The position numbers and the translations under genes are program-made. Below the pieces are notes generated by a model. That model made no database searches. It was not told the origin of the DNA and saw nothing but the letters and a program-made list of their open reading frames with translations. Shown here piece by piece: positions 1 through 7,899 of a stretch of 34,693 nt of DNA. Position 1 is the first letter of the stretch. Each line of letters starts with the position of its first letter. The stretch comes from Petrachloros mirabilis ULC683 (GTDB taxonomy: Bacteria > Cyanobacteriota > Cyanobacteriia > Thermosynechococcales > Thermosynechococcaceae). The stretch is taken from positions 1 to 34,693 of the forward strand of contig NZ_WVIC01000043.1 in the NCBI RefSeq assembly GCF_009939295.1. Direction: 5' to 3'.

Positions 1-47
1 CGCAGGGCGTAATTCTGGGGGGAACTAGTTCTAACTTTCGGATTTCT

Positions 48-72
48 CCCCCCAAAATTGGGGGGTTGGGGG
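48..72. repeat. GC-rich palindromic intergenic repeat (partial context)
   Basis: CCCCCC-AAAATT-GGGGGG is a perfect 18-bp palindrome at 48-65, followed by a second G7 run. Similar C-run/G-run palindromes occur at 22.65 kb and 27.48 kb in this window and are typical of dispersed cyanobacterial intergenic repeats. The rest of 1-229 shows no gene I can support. Confidence 0.5.
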
Positions 73-229
73 GGCTAATGCAGCGTGGAACACGGAGAAC
101 TAGAGATGTGTGTACACCATAGCCCGATGGGAGAGGGAAACGGAAGGGTAGGGAGCCAAGTTTAACACTGAGAACCTTGAAAAGCGAGGGCGCATGACCC
201 ATTTGAAATTGCCATAGCGCTTTCGAGAT

Positions 230-1243
230 CTAGCTAAACAGCCCTGCCATCGCTTTACCCATGTTGGAAGGTTGCAGCGCATCCACCGCCGCCGTTGGCT
301 CATAGCCACAGTGAACCATGCAGTCTTGGCACTTAGGATTGCCGCTAGCCCGGCCATAGTCTTCCCAGTTGGTGTTGTCTAGCAGCTCTTGGAAGGTCTC
401 GTAATGGCCTTCATTGAGCAAATAACAGGGCTTCTGCCAGCCCAGCACGCTATAGCTAGGACTGCCCCAGGGGGTGCATTCGTAGTCGCGCTCCCCAGTC
501 AGGAATTCCAGGAACATGGGGTTGTGGTTGAAATTCCAGTTCTTCTGTCCAGCCTTGAAGGGAGCCAAAATCTCCCGAAAGAGCGCTTTGGTTCGTTCTC
601 GACCTAGAAAGCCATCCTGGTTCGGAGCCCATTCATAGCCATAGCCCGGAGACACCATCATGCCATCAACACCGAGTTCTGTAACAAAGTCAAAGAAGTC
701 TTGGATCTCTTTGGGATCAGTGCCTTCAAAAACCGTGGTGTTGGTCGTAATGCGGAAGCCTTGAGCCTTGGCTGCCTTGATCGCTTTCACTGCAATATCA
801 AACACCCCCTTGCGATCGACACAGGCATCGTGGTGCTCTCGGAGACCATCCAGATGAATGCTAAACGTCAGGTAAGGAGAGGGTTCAAACTTATCAAGGT
901 TCTGCTCTAAGAGGATGGCATTGGTGCAGAGGTAGACAAATTTACGTCGTGTCACTAGACCCGCCACGATCTGATCAATTTGAGGATGTAGCAGCGGTTC
1001 GCCACCCGGAATAGAGACGATGGGAGCTCCACATTCCTCGACAGCCTTAAAGCACTGCTCTGGCGTTAGATTTTGGCGCAAGATTTCTTTAGGATGCTGA
1101 ATTTTACCGCAGCCTGTGCAGGCCAAGTTGCAGCGAAACAGCGGCTCTAGCATCAGCACTAGAGGATACCGTTTTCGTCCCTTCAGCCGTTGCGAGACAA
1201 GGTATGTGCCAACCTCAATGGCCTGTTTTAAGTTAATAGACAT
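230..1243 (-). CDS. hpnH: Adenosyl-hopene transferase HpnH (radical SAM)
   Basis: Radical SAM enzyme of hopanoid synthesis; the family adds 5'-deoxyadenosine to diploptene to give adenosylhopane, the first step toward C35 bacteriohopanepolyols. The 337-residue protein has the usual family length. The radical-SAM cluster motif CxxxCxxC is C38, C42 and C45 (CNLACTGC), followed by the SAM-binding GGEPLL near residue 100. Further cysteines near the C-terminus ([12 protein letters not shown]) match the HpnH tail. The ATG at 1243 has a good upstream Shine-Dalgarno (AAGGAG, minus strand). No other hopanoid gene is adjacent, so it appears to be a single-gene unit here. The function is assigned from family knowledge; the identification is strong because the whole length matches the HpnH pattern. 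Confidence 0.93.
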   Translation of the reverse strand: MSINLKQAIEVGTYLVSQRLKGRKRYPLVLMLEPLFRCNLACTGCGKIQHPKEILRQNLTPEQCFKAVEECGAPIVSIPGGEPLLHPQIDQIVAGLVTRRKFVYLCTNAILLEQNLDKFEPSPYLTFSIHLDGLREHHDACVDRKGVFDIAVKAIKAAKAQGFRITTNTTVFEGTDPKEIQDFFDFVTELGVDGMMVSPGYGYEWAPNQDGFLGRERTKALFREILAPFKAGQKNWNFNHNPMFLEFLTGERDYECTPWGSPSYSVLGWQKPCYLLNEGHYETFQELLDNTNWEDYGRASGNPKCQDCMVHCGYEPTAAVDALQPSNMGKAMAGLFS

Positions 1244-1576
1244 TCAACCAACTCCTTACAACCACTGTCTTTGATTTGAATTCCTCGCAGAAATATAACA
1301 CTTTACAAACTGTTTCTGGTGTTGTGTGAAAGGTGGGGCATTCTCTGTTAGGGCCAGAGAATACCCCCCAGTAAATATCGAGCACTCAATGTTACTAAGG
1401 GGTGTCTCGAAAGGATTAGATATTCATCGTAACGTGTGAGTGCCTGAATCGGTAAGGATTTGCAGGCTACGCTCATTCTCGAAGAACAGGACTCAATTCA
1501 CCGTGACCCAGCGCACCTGATCTCCGCGAAGTGGATCACTAGCTTGAAGTAATTGCCACAGATCTTGTTCCGGAAG
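1244..1576. other. Intergenic region upstream of hpnH with one hairpin
   Basis: This 333-bp gap lies between divergent ends: the hpnH start (minus strand) and the stop of the minus-strand gene at 1577. It must hold the hpnH promoter. I see the hairpin listed at 1335-1367 and an A+T-rich TATATT about 45 nt upstream of hpnH as a possible -10, but no convincing -35. No gene or RNA is recognised. Confidence 0.4.
1335..1367. other. Stem-loop upstream of hpnH
   Basis: GGGG-c-ATTCTCTG, a 7-nt loop, then CAGAGAAT-a-CCCC: a 12-bp stem with one internal mismatch. It lies about 90-125 nt upstream of the hpnH start. It has no U tract, so it is not an obvious terminator; it could be an operator or a 5'-leader structure. 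Confidence 0.4.
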
Positions 1577-2170
1577 TTACCGCTCAAACTCGATGGGTTG
1601 TTTGTCTGTCAGTGGGGGTAGAGGAACTTCACCTGGGCTAGCTTCTGTGAGGCTATCGCCACTGGACTCGGAAAAAGCGAGGGTAGCGCTCAGCCCATGG
1701 GGAGTGGTCATTTCCTCTGTTGGATCTGGGTTAATTGGATCTGGGAGGCTAGCAGTGGCGAGATCAGCAGGGGTAGATGCCGGTTGCCGAGGCGAAACGG
1801 GGGGCGACGGACGGGTCAAGACCTGCCAGGCAACTCCAACGCCAGTTAGCAGGCTACGGGTGGTAATGCCAACGGACTGAACCTGTTGCTGGGTGCTCTG
1901 CAGACCTTCATCGACCTGCTTCACGACGCGGCCAGCTCGGTTGACCCCTTCACTGAGTTCATCAGCTAGGGCACTCAGGTCAGCGCCAGTGCCTCGAAGG
2001 GCCTCTAATGTGGGGGGAAGTTCTTGGGTGAGGGCGTCAAAAAGCTTTTCGGCGCTGTGTGCTGCTCGGGCCACTTCCTGTAGAACGGGTACGGCCACGA
2101 TCAGGAGCGCTGTCAAGGAAACAGCCACCAATAACAGCGAACAACCCAACCAAAACAGCGGTTCAGTCAC
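1577..2170 (-). CDS. DUF948-like membrane protein, N-terminal TM plus coiled coil
   Basis: From the chosen GTG (protein begins VTEPLFWLG) the product is about 197 residues. It has one hydrophobic segment (about residues 6-28), an alanine/leucine-rich helical region (VLQEVARAAHSAEKLFDAL... to about residue 105), and a Pro/Ser/Thr-rich, acidic, probably disordered tail. This pattern resembles the DUF948 family of small membrane-anchored coiled-coil proteins found in cyanobacteria and Firmicutes; no biochemical role is established. The frame is open back to another GTG at 2272, but the added residues are Met/Ala-rich and unlike a TM protein start, so I prefer 2170. It is the last gene of a minus-strand trio with 2317-2649 and 2674-2997. 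Confidence 0.62.
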   Translation of the reverse strand: MTEPLFWLGCSLLLVAVSLTALLIVAVPVLQEVARAAHSAEKLFDALTQELPPTLEALRGTGADLSALADELSEGVNRAGRVVKQVDEGLQSTQQQVQSVGITTRSLLTGVGVAWQVLTRPSPPVSPRQPASTPADLATASLPDPINPDPTEEMTTPHGLSATLAFSESSGDSLTEASPGEVPLPPLTDKQPIEFER

Positions 2171-2316
2171 AAATATCTCAGATTCAGGGCAGCGAGGCAA
2201 AGACATCTGCATCAGAGTGGATGCATGAATTTGCATCATCTTTGCCATCTTAGCTGCTTCGGCGAGGTGCACTTCGTCCTGGCTAAAATGGGATCATCCC
2301 TTTTTCGATGGGCTGC

Positions 2317-2649
2317 TCAGCGCTTAGGGGGCTGGGTGGGGTCATTGAGAGATTGCTGTAGAAGCTGTCGCTGCGCTTGAGCGGCTTCTGCGCCAGCGGT
2401 GACAGCTTCTCGCAGGCGCTCTAGAGTATCATCCCACCGCTTCAGGGCGGATTCGGAGAACCGATCGGCTTGGAGTTGAAGGCTGGCAGATAGATCTTCA
2501 GCTAGCTCAGGTAGGGCTTCCGCAGATTTTTTGAGCAGGTGACGGGTTTCTCGTCCGGGACGAGGCGCTAGCATCAGCCCGGTCACGGTTCCCACTGCTG
2601 ACCCAACTAATACCCCAACGACAAAGGTTCCAGAACGTGAGTTTGACAT
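2317..2649 (-). CDS. YtxH-like small protein
   Basis: The 110-residue product has a glycine-rich hydrophobic N-terminus (GTFVVGVLVGSAVGTVTG, about residues 7-24) followed by LAPRPGRETR. This is the YtxH/gas-vesicle-GvpP-like signature (short TM with a 'LxAPxxGxxtR' motif). The remainder is charged, amphipathic helix. YtxH proteins are linked to general stress or envelope functions in Firmicutes, but the biochemical role is not known. It lies 24 nt downstream of 2674-2997 on the same strand, so co-transcription is likely. Confidence 0.7.
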   Translation of the reverse strand: MSNSRSGTFVVGVLVGSAVGTVTGLMLAPRPGRETRHLLKKSAEALPELAEDLSASLQLQADRFSESALKRWDDTLERLREAVTAGAEAAQAQRQLLQQSLNDPTQPPKR

Positions 2650-2673
2650 GAATGCTTCCTTGGCTGTTTCAGT

Positions 2674-2997
2674 TTAACGGGGTGGGGATAGTCGCTGGCT
2701 CTGTCGTCGCCATAGCCCCCAGATCCCTTGGAGCAGGCTCAAAAGGGTGAGCCATTGTTGCAGTAGACGCCATTGCTGCTGGAGGCGGGTGAGTCGGCTT
2801 TGGATCGCTTCTAGGGTATGAGTCTGTTGACTCAGGGTGACTTGCAGGGTGCTCAACTCAGTTCGTAGGTCTTGTGCTTTTAGGGTTAGGCAGGCACTCC
2901 AGTCTGGCAAAACTCGATACAATTTCAGCAGTCCTAGGGTTAGGGTTAGGCACAAGAGTGCTAGCAATAGATTTAATCCTAAGACGATGAAAAGCAT
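2674..2997 (-). CDS. Small membrane-anchored coiled-coil protein, function unknown
   Basis: The 107-residue product has a very hydrophobic N-terminal helix (about residues 1-27, mostly Leu), then a long Gln/Leu-rich amphipathic helix (STLQVTLSQQTHTLEAIQSRLTR) that is probably a coiled coil, and a basic tail with WRRQSQR. No known family is recognised. It is first in the minus-strand trio whose members all share the plan of a short TM plus helical domain, suggesting a membrane-associated complex (inference). Confidence 0.6.
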   Translation of the reverse strand: MLFIVLGLNLLLALLCLTLTLGLLKLYRVLPDWSACLTLKAQDLRTELSTLQVTLSQQTHTLEAIQSRLTRLQQQWRLLQQWLTLLSLLQGIWGLWRRQSQRLSPPR

Positions 2998-3191
2998 GGT
3001 GTGATCCAGTTGGGGCAGTCAGCGGATTTGGAGGGGCGGGGTGAGGCCAGTATGATTGAGGTGTGGAACGCCCGTGATCCTCAAAGTGGCTTGCTTTTTA
3101 GTTTAGGCGGAAACGTTAGCTGGAGATCGTGAGGGTCATGGCGAGGGTCGGGTTTGAAGCAGTCATCCTTGGACAAATGATTATAGTGACC

Positions 3192-3635
3192 ATGAATACC
3201 CCCTTAGAAACCTCAATGCTGATCAACTACGTAGAAGCGATTGAAACGATTATTGCCAGCTTAGACCAAGAGAATAGTGCGTTTGTGAGTACGTCACAAA
3301 ATGGGCATCTGTGGAAGTTTAAGTATGGCAGTGTGGATGTGTTTGTCCAGTTGACAGGGGATTCGGAGGAGGACACGTTTACAGTTTGGTCTCCGATTTT
3401 GCAATTGCCTGTGGCAGAGGAGCAAAAGCTGCTGCGGCGGTTGATGGAAATGAACTGGCTGGATACGCTGGAAGCGCGATTTGGCATCTTTAAGCAGCAG
3501 GTGGTGGTGGTGACTAGCCGCACGGTGGCGGATCTGTCGGCGGGGGAACTGACGCATTTGATTACGATTGTGGCTGCGATCGCAGACGAACATGATGAGT
3601 CGCTGCAAGCTGAATTTCCCACCTTCCAGGCTTAG
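3192..3635 (+). CDS. YbjN-domain (CesT/T3SS-chaperone-like fold) protein
   Basis: About 147 residues from the ATG at 3192. The pattern (WKFKYGSVDVFVQLTGD...DTFTVWSPILQLPV, then an LLRRLMEMNWLDTLEARFGI segment) matches the YbjN family, whose fold resembles type III secretion chaperones. YbjN-type proteins are conserved in cyanobacteria; molecular function is unclear. In-frame ATGs at 3177 and 3129 could give N-terminal extensions; the extra residues are not family-like, and no start has a clear Shine-Dalgarno. It is followed after 12 nt by the lipoate ligase gene. Confidence 0.7.
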   Translation: MNTPLETSMLINYVEAIETIIASLDQENSAFVSTSQNGHLWKFKYGSVDVFVQLTGDSEEDTFTVWSPILQLPVAEEQKLLRRLMEMNWLDTLEARFGIFKQQVVVVTSRTVADLSAGELTHLITIVAAIADEHDESLQAEFPTFQA

Positions 3636-3647
3636 CCCATCAGGCTG

Positions 3648-4370
3648 ATGGGGGCAATCTGGCGTTTAATCCCGCCCTTTGAAGCACCGGGCTGGCAACA
3701 CATGGCCGTGGATGCCTGGCTCTTGCGCCAATGTGCCCAGGGGCGTCATCCTCCCGTTCTGCGATTTTACACCTGGTCACCGGCAGCGCTGTCTCTGGGC
3801 TACCATCAACAGCATTGGCCCCCGCACTGGCACCAGTTACAGTGGCAGGGTTGCCCTCTGCCATTGGTGCGCCGCCCGACGGGGGGACGGGGGGTACTCC
3901 ATCAGGGGGACTTGACCTATGCGGTGGTCTGCCCTAGTCCAACCGGTCACCGCCGTCAGACCTATGAATTTATCTGTGAGTTTTTAATTCGCGGCTGGCA
4001 AACCCTGGGCTTTTCCCTGGACTATGGCCAAGGGGGGCGAGGCTATGCTCAACAGCCCCATTGTTTTGGAACGGCGACGACCGCTGATCTAGTTTTGAGC
4101 AATGGCACCAAATGGATCGGCAGTGCCCAAGCCTGGAGCCGCCAGACCGTATTGCAGCATGGATCCATCCGCCTCAATCCCGATCCGCACCTGTGGCAGC
4201 AGGTCTTTTGTGAACCCCTGCCCCCCCCTCTGGATTCAGAAATTCCGCACCGATCCGAGGTGAGCAGCACCCTCACGGCGGCGGCTGAAGATTGGTTTCA
4301 GGTGCAGTTTCAGATTCAGCCGTTGTCAGTGGCTGAACTGGCGGCCACCTCAGTGGGTGCTTTGGATTGA
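3648..4370 (+). CDS. Lipoate-protein ligase / octanoyltransferase family protein (LplA/LipM type)
   Basis: The 240-residue protein belongs to the biotin/lipoate A/B ligase fold. Visible motifs are RRPTGGRGVLHQGDLTYAVV (about residues 74-93, the family RRxtGGgavxH), HCFGTATTADL (about 138-148, with a Cys at the position where LipM-type octanoyltransferases carry the nucleophile), and GTKWIGSAQ (the conserved Lys with GSAQ). The enzyme probably attaches an octanoyl or lipoyl group to E2 or GcvH domains. LipM versus LplA cannot be decided by eye, although the CF motif favours acyltransfer. Its last 55 bp overlap, on the opposite strand, the 3' end of the M50 protease gene. Confidence 0.78.
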   Translation: MGAIWRLIPPFEAPGWQHMAVDAWLLRQCAQGRHPPVLRFYTWSPAALSLGYHQQHWPPHWHQLQWQGCPLPLVRRPTGGRGVLHQGDLTYAVVCPSPTGHRRQTYEFICEFLIRGWQTLGFSLDYGQGGRGYAQQPHCFGTATTADLVLSNGTKWIGSAQAWSRQTVLQHGSIRLNPDPHLWQQVFCEPLPPPLDSEIPHRSEVSSTLTAAAEDWFQVQFQIQPLSVAELAATSVGALD

Positions 4371-5602
4371 TCTGAAGCCTGCAAATCGGACATGACCGTG
4401 CGTGCGATCGCAGGCAGGGGCAAGTTAGCCGGATAGTCTCCCTCTTCCTTGATGCGCCGAATATCACCATCGGTGATCGCCCACTTCATTTGCTGAGCCA
4501 GGGCACGCACCGTATCGCCGCGATCCACGATCCCTGAAACAGCCCCAGCGGGAGATAACACGGTCAGAAAAGGCAGCTTTTCTTGCTGGAGGCGATCAAT
4601 CACCTCAATGAGGGGCGTGGGTTCGACCACCGCCGCAATGTCCGGCAGGGGGGACACAATGGCTTGCAGAGGCTCGGTTTCCCAGCGGCTGCGCTCTACG
4701 GTGCTGAGGTCATCTACCCGCACAAGGCCGCGATAGCGCCCATCAGACGCAGCAAAGTAGGCGGGGGCACGAGTTGTGGCCAATAAAAACTCATCGGCAA
4801 ATTGGCGCAGGGTTTGCTCAGCATCCACCACCCGAAATTCGCGGGTCATGGCATCTTTGGCCTGGAGTTGCAGCAGCCCTTCTTGCAAATCGGTAAAGCG
4901 ATCATAGTTAGAGGCATTGCGAAGGCCAAACCACCCCAACAGCGCAATCCAATACCCACTAAAGTTTCCGGTTAATAGGGCTGAGCCAATGCCCAAGATC
5001 ACCGCTGTCCAGCCCAAGACTTGGCCAACGCGTGCCGCCCAGTGGACGCCCTGAAATCGATTGCCCGTAAACTTCCAGACCGCAGCTTTCAGAATTTGTC
5101 CCCCATCAAGGGGCAGTCCTGGAATTAGATTAAACAAAGCCAGGACCAAATTGATCTGAGCCAGGTCTGTGCCTAAAACGCGCCCTGGGGTGCCGGTGGC
5201 AGCCAATCCGGCTAATATCCCGAGCAGTACAAACAAAATAAAACTGACCGCAGGCCCAGCAATGGCCACCTGAAAGGCTTTTCCGGGCGTCTTGGCCTCT
5301 TCGTCGATGGAGGCAATCCCCCCAAACAAAAACAGCGTGATTGAATTGACCTTCGTCCCTTGGGACAGGGCAACCAGGCTGTGTCCGAGTTCATGGAGCA
5401 AGACTGAACCAAAGAGCAGCAGCGCCATGGCAAACCCAATCAGCCAGGCCAAGCCCGTCCCCCAATTGGGATAGGTTTCTTGCCAAGCTAACCCGTTCAC
5501 GAAGGTCACTAGACCGACAATAAACAGCCAGGACGTGTCGATATACAGGGGAATACCGAACAGAGAACCGACCTGCCAACCTTTATGAGATCGTTGTTGC
5601 AT
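4316..5602 (-). CDS. M50 site-2 protease with C-terminal CBS-domain pair
   Basis: Intramembrane zinc metalloprotease of the S2P class with CBS domains. From the ATG at 5602 the protein is 428 residues and starts MQQRSHKGWQVGSLFGIPLYID, a conserved start for this family. The zinc motif HELGH is at about residues 70-74, and the second ligand motif NLIPGLPLDGGQIL is about 90 residues later. Several TM segments precede a C-terminal half (from about residue 240) with two CBS-like repeats (LQAKDAMTREFRVVD..., LQAIVSPLPDIAAV...). Family members cleave membrane-bound anti-sigma or regulatory proteins; CBS domains often sense adenine nucleotides. The frame is open to a TTG at 5683, abutting the stop of the ABC gene, so an extended start cannot be excluded. 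It is probably co-transcribed with 5684-6430. Confidence 0.88.
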   Translation of the reverse strand: MQQRSHKGWQVGSLFGIPLYIDTSWLFIVGLVTFVNGLAWQETYPNWGTGLAWLIGFAMALLLFGSVLLHELGHSLVALSQGTKVNSITLFLFGGIASIDEEAKTPGKAFQVAIAGPAVSFILFVLLGILAGLAATGTPGRVLGTDLAQINLVLALFNLIPGLPLDGGQILKAAVWKFTGNRFQGVHWAARVGQVLGWTAVILGIGSALLTGNFSGYWIALLGWFGLRNASNYDRFTDLQEGLLQLQAKDAMTREFRVVDAEQTLRQFADEFLLATTRAPAYFAASDGRYRGLVRVDDLSTVERSRWETEPLQAIVSPLPDIAAVVEPTPLIEVIDRLQQEKLPFLTVLSPAGAVSGIVDRGDTVRALAQQMKWAITDGDIRRIKEEGDYPANLPLPAIARTVMSDLQASDQSKAPTEVAASSATDNG

Positions 5603-5683
5603 AGGGAGCAGTTGAGGGCTGTGATGGCGCGGCAAACCTGTGCCAACACCGTTGACTGTCTCTATGGTAACGGCTCTGCTCAA

Positions 5684-6430
5684 CTAGAAGACAGCCTGAT
5701 GCAGTTCGCTGGGGGGCAAGTGGGTGTGGATTGCCTGTCCATCCCGGAACCAGACAATGCGATGGGTGCGACGGGCTACTTCGGGTTCGTGGGTGACCAT
5801 GACCACGGTCATGCCGCTGGCATTGAGCTGATCAAAAATACTGAGAATTTCTGCGGTGGTTTTGGAATCAAGGGCCCCGGTGGGCTCGTCTGCCAGGAGC
5901 AGAATGGGCTGATTGACAATGGCGCGGGCAATGGCAACCCGCTGTTGCTGGCCGCCAGACAACTGGTTGGGGCGGTTGTGAATGCGGTTGCCCAGACCCA
6001 CCCGCTCTAGGGCTGCGATCGCACGATCCCGTCGGTTCCGGTAGGGCACATTGGCATAGACCATGGGCAGCATCACATTTTCCAGGGCACTGACTTGGTG
6101 CAATAGGTGAAACTGCTGAAACACAAAGCCAATGTTGCGATTGCGAATGTGAGCCAGGTCGTGATCGTCCATCTGCGCCACATCAGCGCCATTGAGAAAA
6201 TACTCTCCTGCCGTGGGCCGATCCAAGCAGCCAATCATATTCATCATGGTAGACTTGCCGGAACCCGACGCCCCCATGATGGCGCAGTATTCTCCTGGGT
6301 CAACCACCAAATTGACGCCATCCAACGCTCGCACCTCAGTTTCGCCCTCCCCATAGACCTTGGTGATGTGCTCTAGGCGAATAATCGGGGGTATCTTTGC
6401 AGCAGACTGCGTTTCAAGTGGCCCAAGCAT
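5684..6430 (-). CDS. ABC transporter ATP-binding protein, MacB/LolD/DevA type
   Basis: The 248-residue ATPase has Walker A GASGSGKS (residues 53-60), Q-loop FVFQQFHLLHQ, signature LSGGQQQR (about 157-164), Walker B LLLADEPTGALD, and switch His in VTHEPEVA. The LDxxTAGEYxLxG and 'FQqFhLLhqvsAlENV' wording is that of the MacB/LolD/DevA branch, which works with a separately encoded four-TM permease to power envelope export or lipoprotein extraction. No permease or membrane-fusion gene is in the window. Its neighbour downstream on the same strand is the site-2 protease. Confidence 0.87.
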   Translation of the reverse strand: MLGPLETQSAAKIPPIIRLEHITKVYGEGETEVRALDGVNLVVDPGEYCAIMGASGSGKSTMMNMIGCLDRPTAGEYFLNGADVAQMDDHDLAHIRNRNIGFVFQQFHLLHQVSALENVMLPMVYANVPYRNRRDRAIAALERVGLGNRIHNRPNQLSGGQQQRVAIARAIVNQPILLLADEPTGALDSKTTAEILSIFDQLNASGMTVVMVTHEPEVARRTHRIVWFRDGQAIHTHLPPSELHQAVF

Positions 6431-6560
6431 TAAATTTGCCGTAATTTTAGCAGGACTTGTCCAGCCCTATCCTACTCCCACTATCAGAAAACTTTGCAGT
6501 ACTCCAACCATAGCTAAAAGCTGGGTTGGGGGTGTAGCGGAGCGCGACCGGAGAGAGCAA

Positions 6561-6587
6561 TCTACAAAGTTTATTTTACAATGTAGA
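6561..6587. promoter_or_regulatory. Dyad and probable -10 in front of tnpB
   Basis: TCTACA (6561-6566) and TGTAGA (6582-6587) form an inverted repeat ending 1 nt before the tnpB ATG. The spacer contains TACAAT, a good -10 hexamer. If used, it gives an almost leaderless tnpB transcript. It may also be part of the left end of the element. Confidence 0.35.
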
Positions 6588-6588
6588 C

Positions 6589-7854
6589 ATGCTCAACATG
6601 ACGTGGGAATTCAAGCTAGAGCCAACTGTCGATCAGGTTTCAGAGATTGAGGACATCTTAGAGGTGTGCCGCAATGTCTGGAATTTTGCCCTGCGGGAAC
6701 GCAAAGACTGGCTAGATTCTCGCAAGTGTCTTGTGAATGCTTGTTCAATTCGGCAAGAGTTTATCCTGCCTGTGGAAGCGCCGTTCCCGAACTACCCCGT
6801 TCAGGCGAAGCGGTTAACACTAGCCAAGACTGAATTTCCTAGACTCAAGACCGTTAACGCTCAGGTACTCCAGCAGGTGCTTAGAAAGCTGGAAACATCC
6901 TGGGAGTCATGGCGGCTAAAGCGCTCAGGGCTGCCACGGTTTAAAAAGCCAAAGCGGATGCGGTCATTTGTGTTCCCTCAGATGCTCAAGAATTGCGTCA
7001 CCCCTGAGGGAATCAAGCTGCCTCAACTGGGGTTAGTCAAGGTGAGGTGGTCACGGGAGATCCCAGATCTGTTTGAGGTGAAGCAAGCCCGGATCGTGCG
7101 CAAGGCATCTGGGTACTTTGTCATGCTGAGCCTTGAGGCTGATGTTGATATTCCTGCTGTTGCGCCCCATGGGCACCCGGTAGGGATTGATGTGGGGCTA
7201 GAGTATTTCCTTTCCACTTCAGATGGAGAACAGGTGAAGCGACCGCGCTTTTTTGATAGTCTGCACCGCAAGCTGCAATTGCTGCAACGCCGACTCAAGA
7301 AGAAAGTAAAAGGGTCAGCTAACTGGCTAAAGCTCCAAAAGAAGATTGCCAGAGTGCATCAACGTATCGCTGATACCCGCAAGGACTGGCACTTTAAGTT
7401 GGCCCATCATCTGTGCGACAACGCCGGAATGGTGTTTGTGGAAGATTTGGACTTTCGGATCATGGCCAAGGGAATGCTAGGGAAGCACACTCTAGATGCT
7501 GGGCTAGGTCAATTTACGAACCAGATTCTTCCCTGGGTGTGCTTCAAGCGGGATGTATATTACGGCAAGGTGGATGCTCGGGGCACCTCTCAGGAATGTC
7601 CGGATTGTGGGGCAGCGGTCAAGAAAGACCTCTCAACTCGAGTCCATCACTGCTACAACTGCGGGTCAATCAAGCCCCGTGATGTGGCAGCAGGACAAGT
7701 GATTCGTACCCGTGGGCAACGGGGAATAGAAAATGCCTGTGGAGCTGATCTAGCGGGGATGGCGGTCACGTCATCTAGCCAAGTAGCTTTGAAACAGGAA
7801 ATCTTTGGGGTGACTCAAAGAATCTTCACCCATTCCGCTAGGTTGGGTGGATGA
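6589..7854 (+). CDS. tnpB: TnpB, RNA-guided nuclease of IS200/IS605-type elements
   Basis: The 421-residue TnpB has an N-terminal HTH_OrfB region and a RuvC-like nuclease split by a zinc ribbon. Catalytic acidic residues are visible: D201 (GIDVGLE), E285 (VFVEDLDF) and D365 (PRDVAAG). The zinc ribbon is C337/C340 (CPDC) and C355/C358 (CYNC), with the usual DLSTRVHHC spacing. The third motif differs from the common DRDxNAA: Pro replaces the first Asp and Ala the Asn, but the catalytic Asp is kept. TnpB proteins are guided by a right-end (omega) RNA and cut DNA next to a target-adjacent motif. No tnpA lies nearby, so this is a stand-alone copy. ATG 6589 and ATG 6598 are both possible. The gene ends 39 nt before gmd. 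Confidence 0.92.
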   Translation: MLNMTWEFKLEPTVDQVSEIEDILEVCRNVWNFALRERKDWLDSRKCLVNACSIRQEFILPVEAPFPNYPVQAKRLTLAKTEFPRLKTVNAQVLQQVLRKLETSWESWRLKRSGLPRFKKPKRMRSFVFPQMLKNCVTPEGIKLPQLGLVKVRWSREIPDLFEVKQARIVRKASGYFVMLSLEADVDIPAVAPHGHPVGIDVGLEYFLSTSDGEQVKRPRFFDSLHRKLQLLQRRLKKKVKGSANWLKLQKKIARVHQRIADTRKDWHFKLAHHLCDNAGMVFVEDLDFRIMAKGMLGKHTLDAGLGQFTNQILPWVCFKRDVYYGKVDARGTSQECPDCGAAVKKDLSTRVHHCYNCGSIKPRDVAAGQVIRTRGQRGIENACGADLAGMAVTSSSQVALKQEIFGVTQRIFTHSARLGG

Positions 7855-7892
7855 GTATGTCAAAATGCCTAGGAATTGAGTTCCATTTGACA
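7827..7892 (+). ncRNA. Possible right-end/omega-RNA structure of the tnpB element
   Basis: Two small hairpins lie at the tnpB 3' end: CACCCA/TGGGTG (7827-7849, inside the last codons) and TGTCAAAATG/CATTTGACA (7858-7892, imperfect, just after the stop). Omega RNAs of TnpB elements overlap the 3' end of the gene and end in such structures, so this is the place to expect one. The exact element boundary cannot be set by eye. Confidence 0.3.
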
Positions 7893-7899
7893 GGTGAAC

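Noticed and set aside
2901-2952. TAGGGTTAGG-like telomere-style repeats
   Set aside because: The copies at about 2881-2889 and 2936-2952 are only short matches encoding LTLTLGLLKL; they are codon repetition in a Leu/Thr-rich TM segment, not a repeat array.
5585-6010. Long plus-strand ORF (141 codons) opposite the ABC ATPase
   Set aside because: It is fully antisense to conserved ABC motifs and has no family features; a shadow of the real gene.
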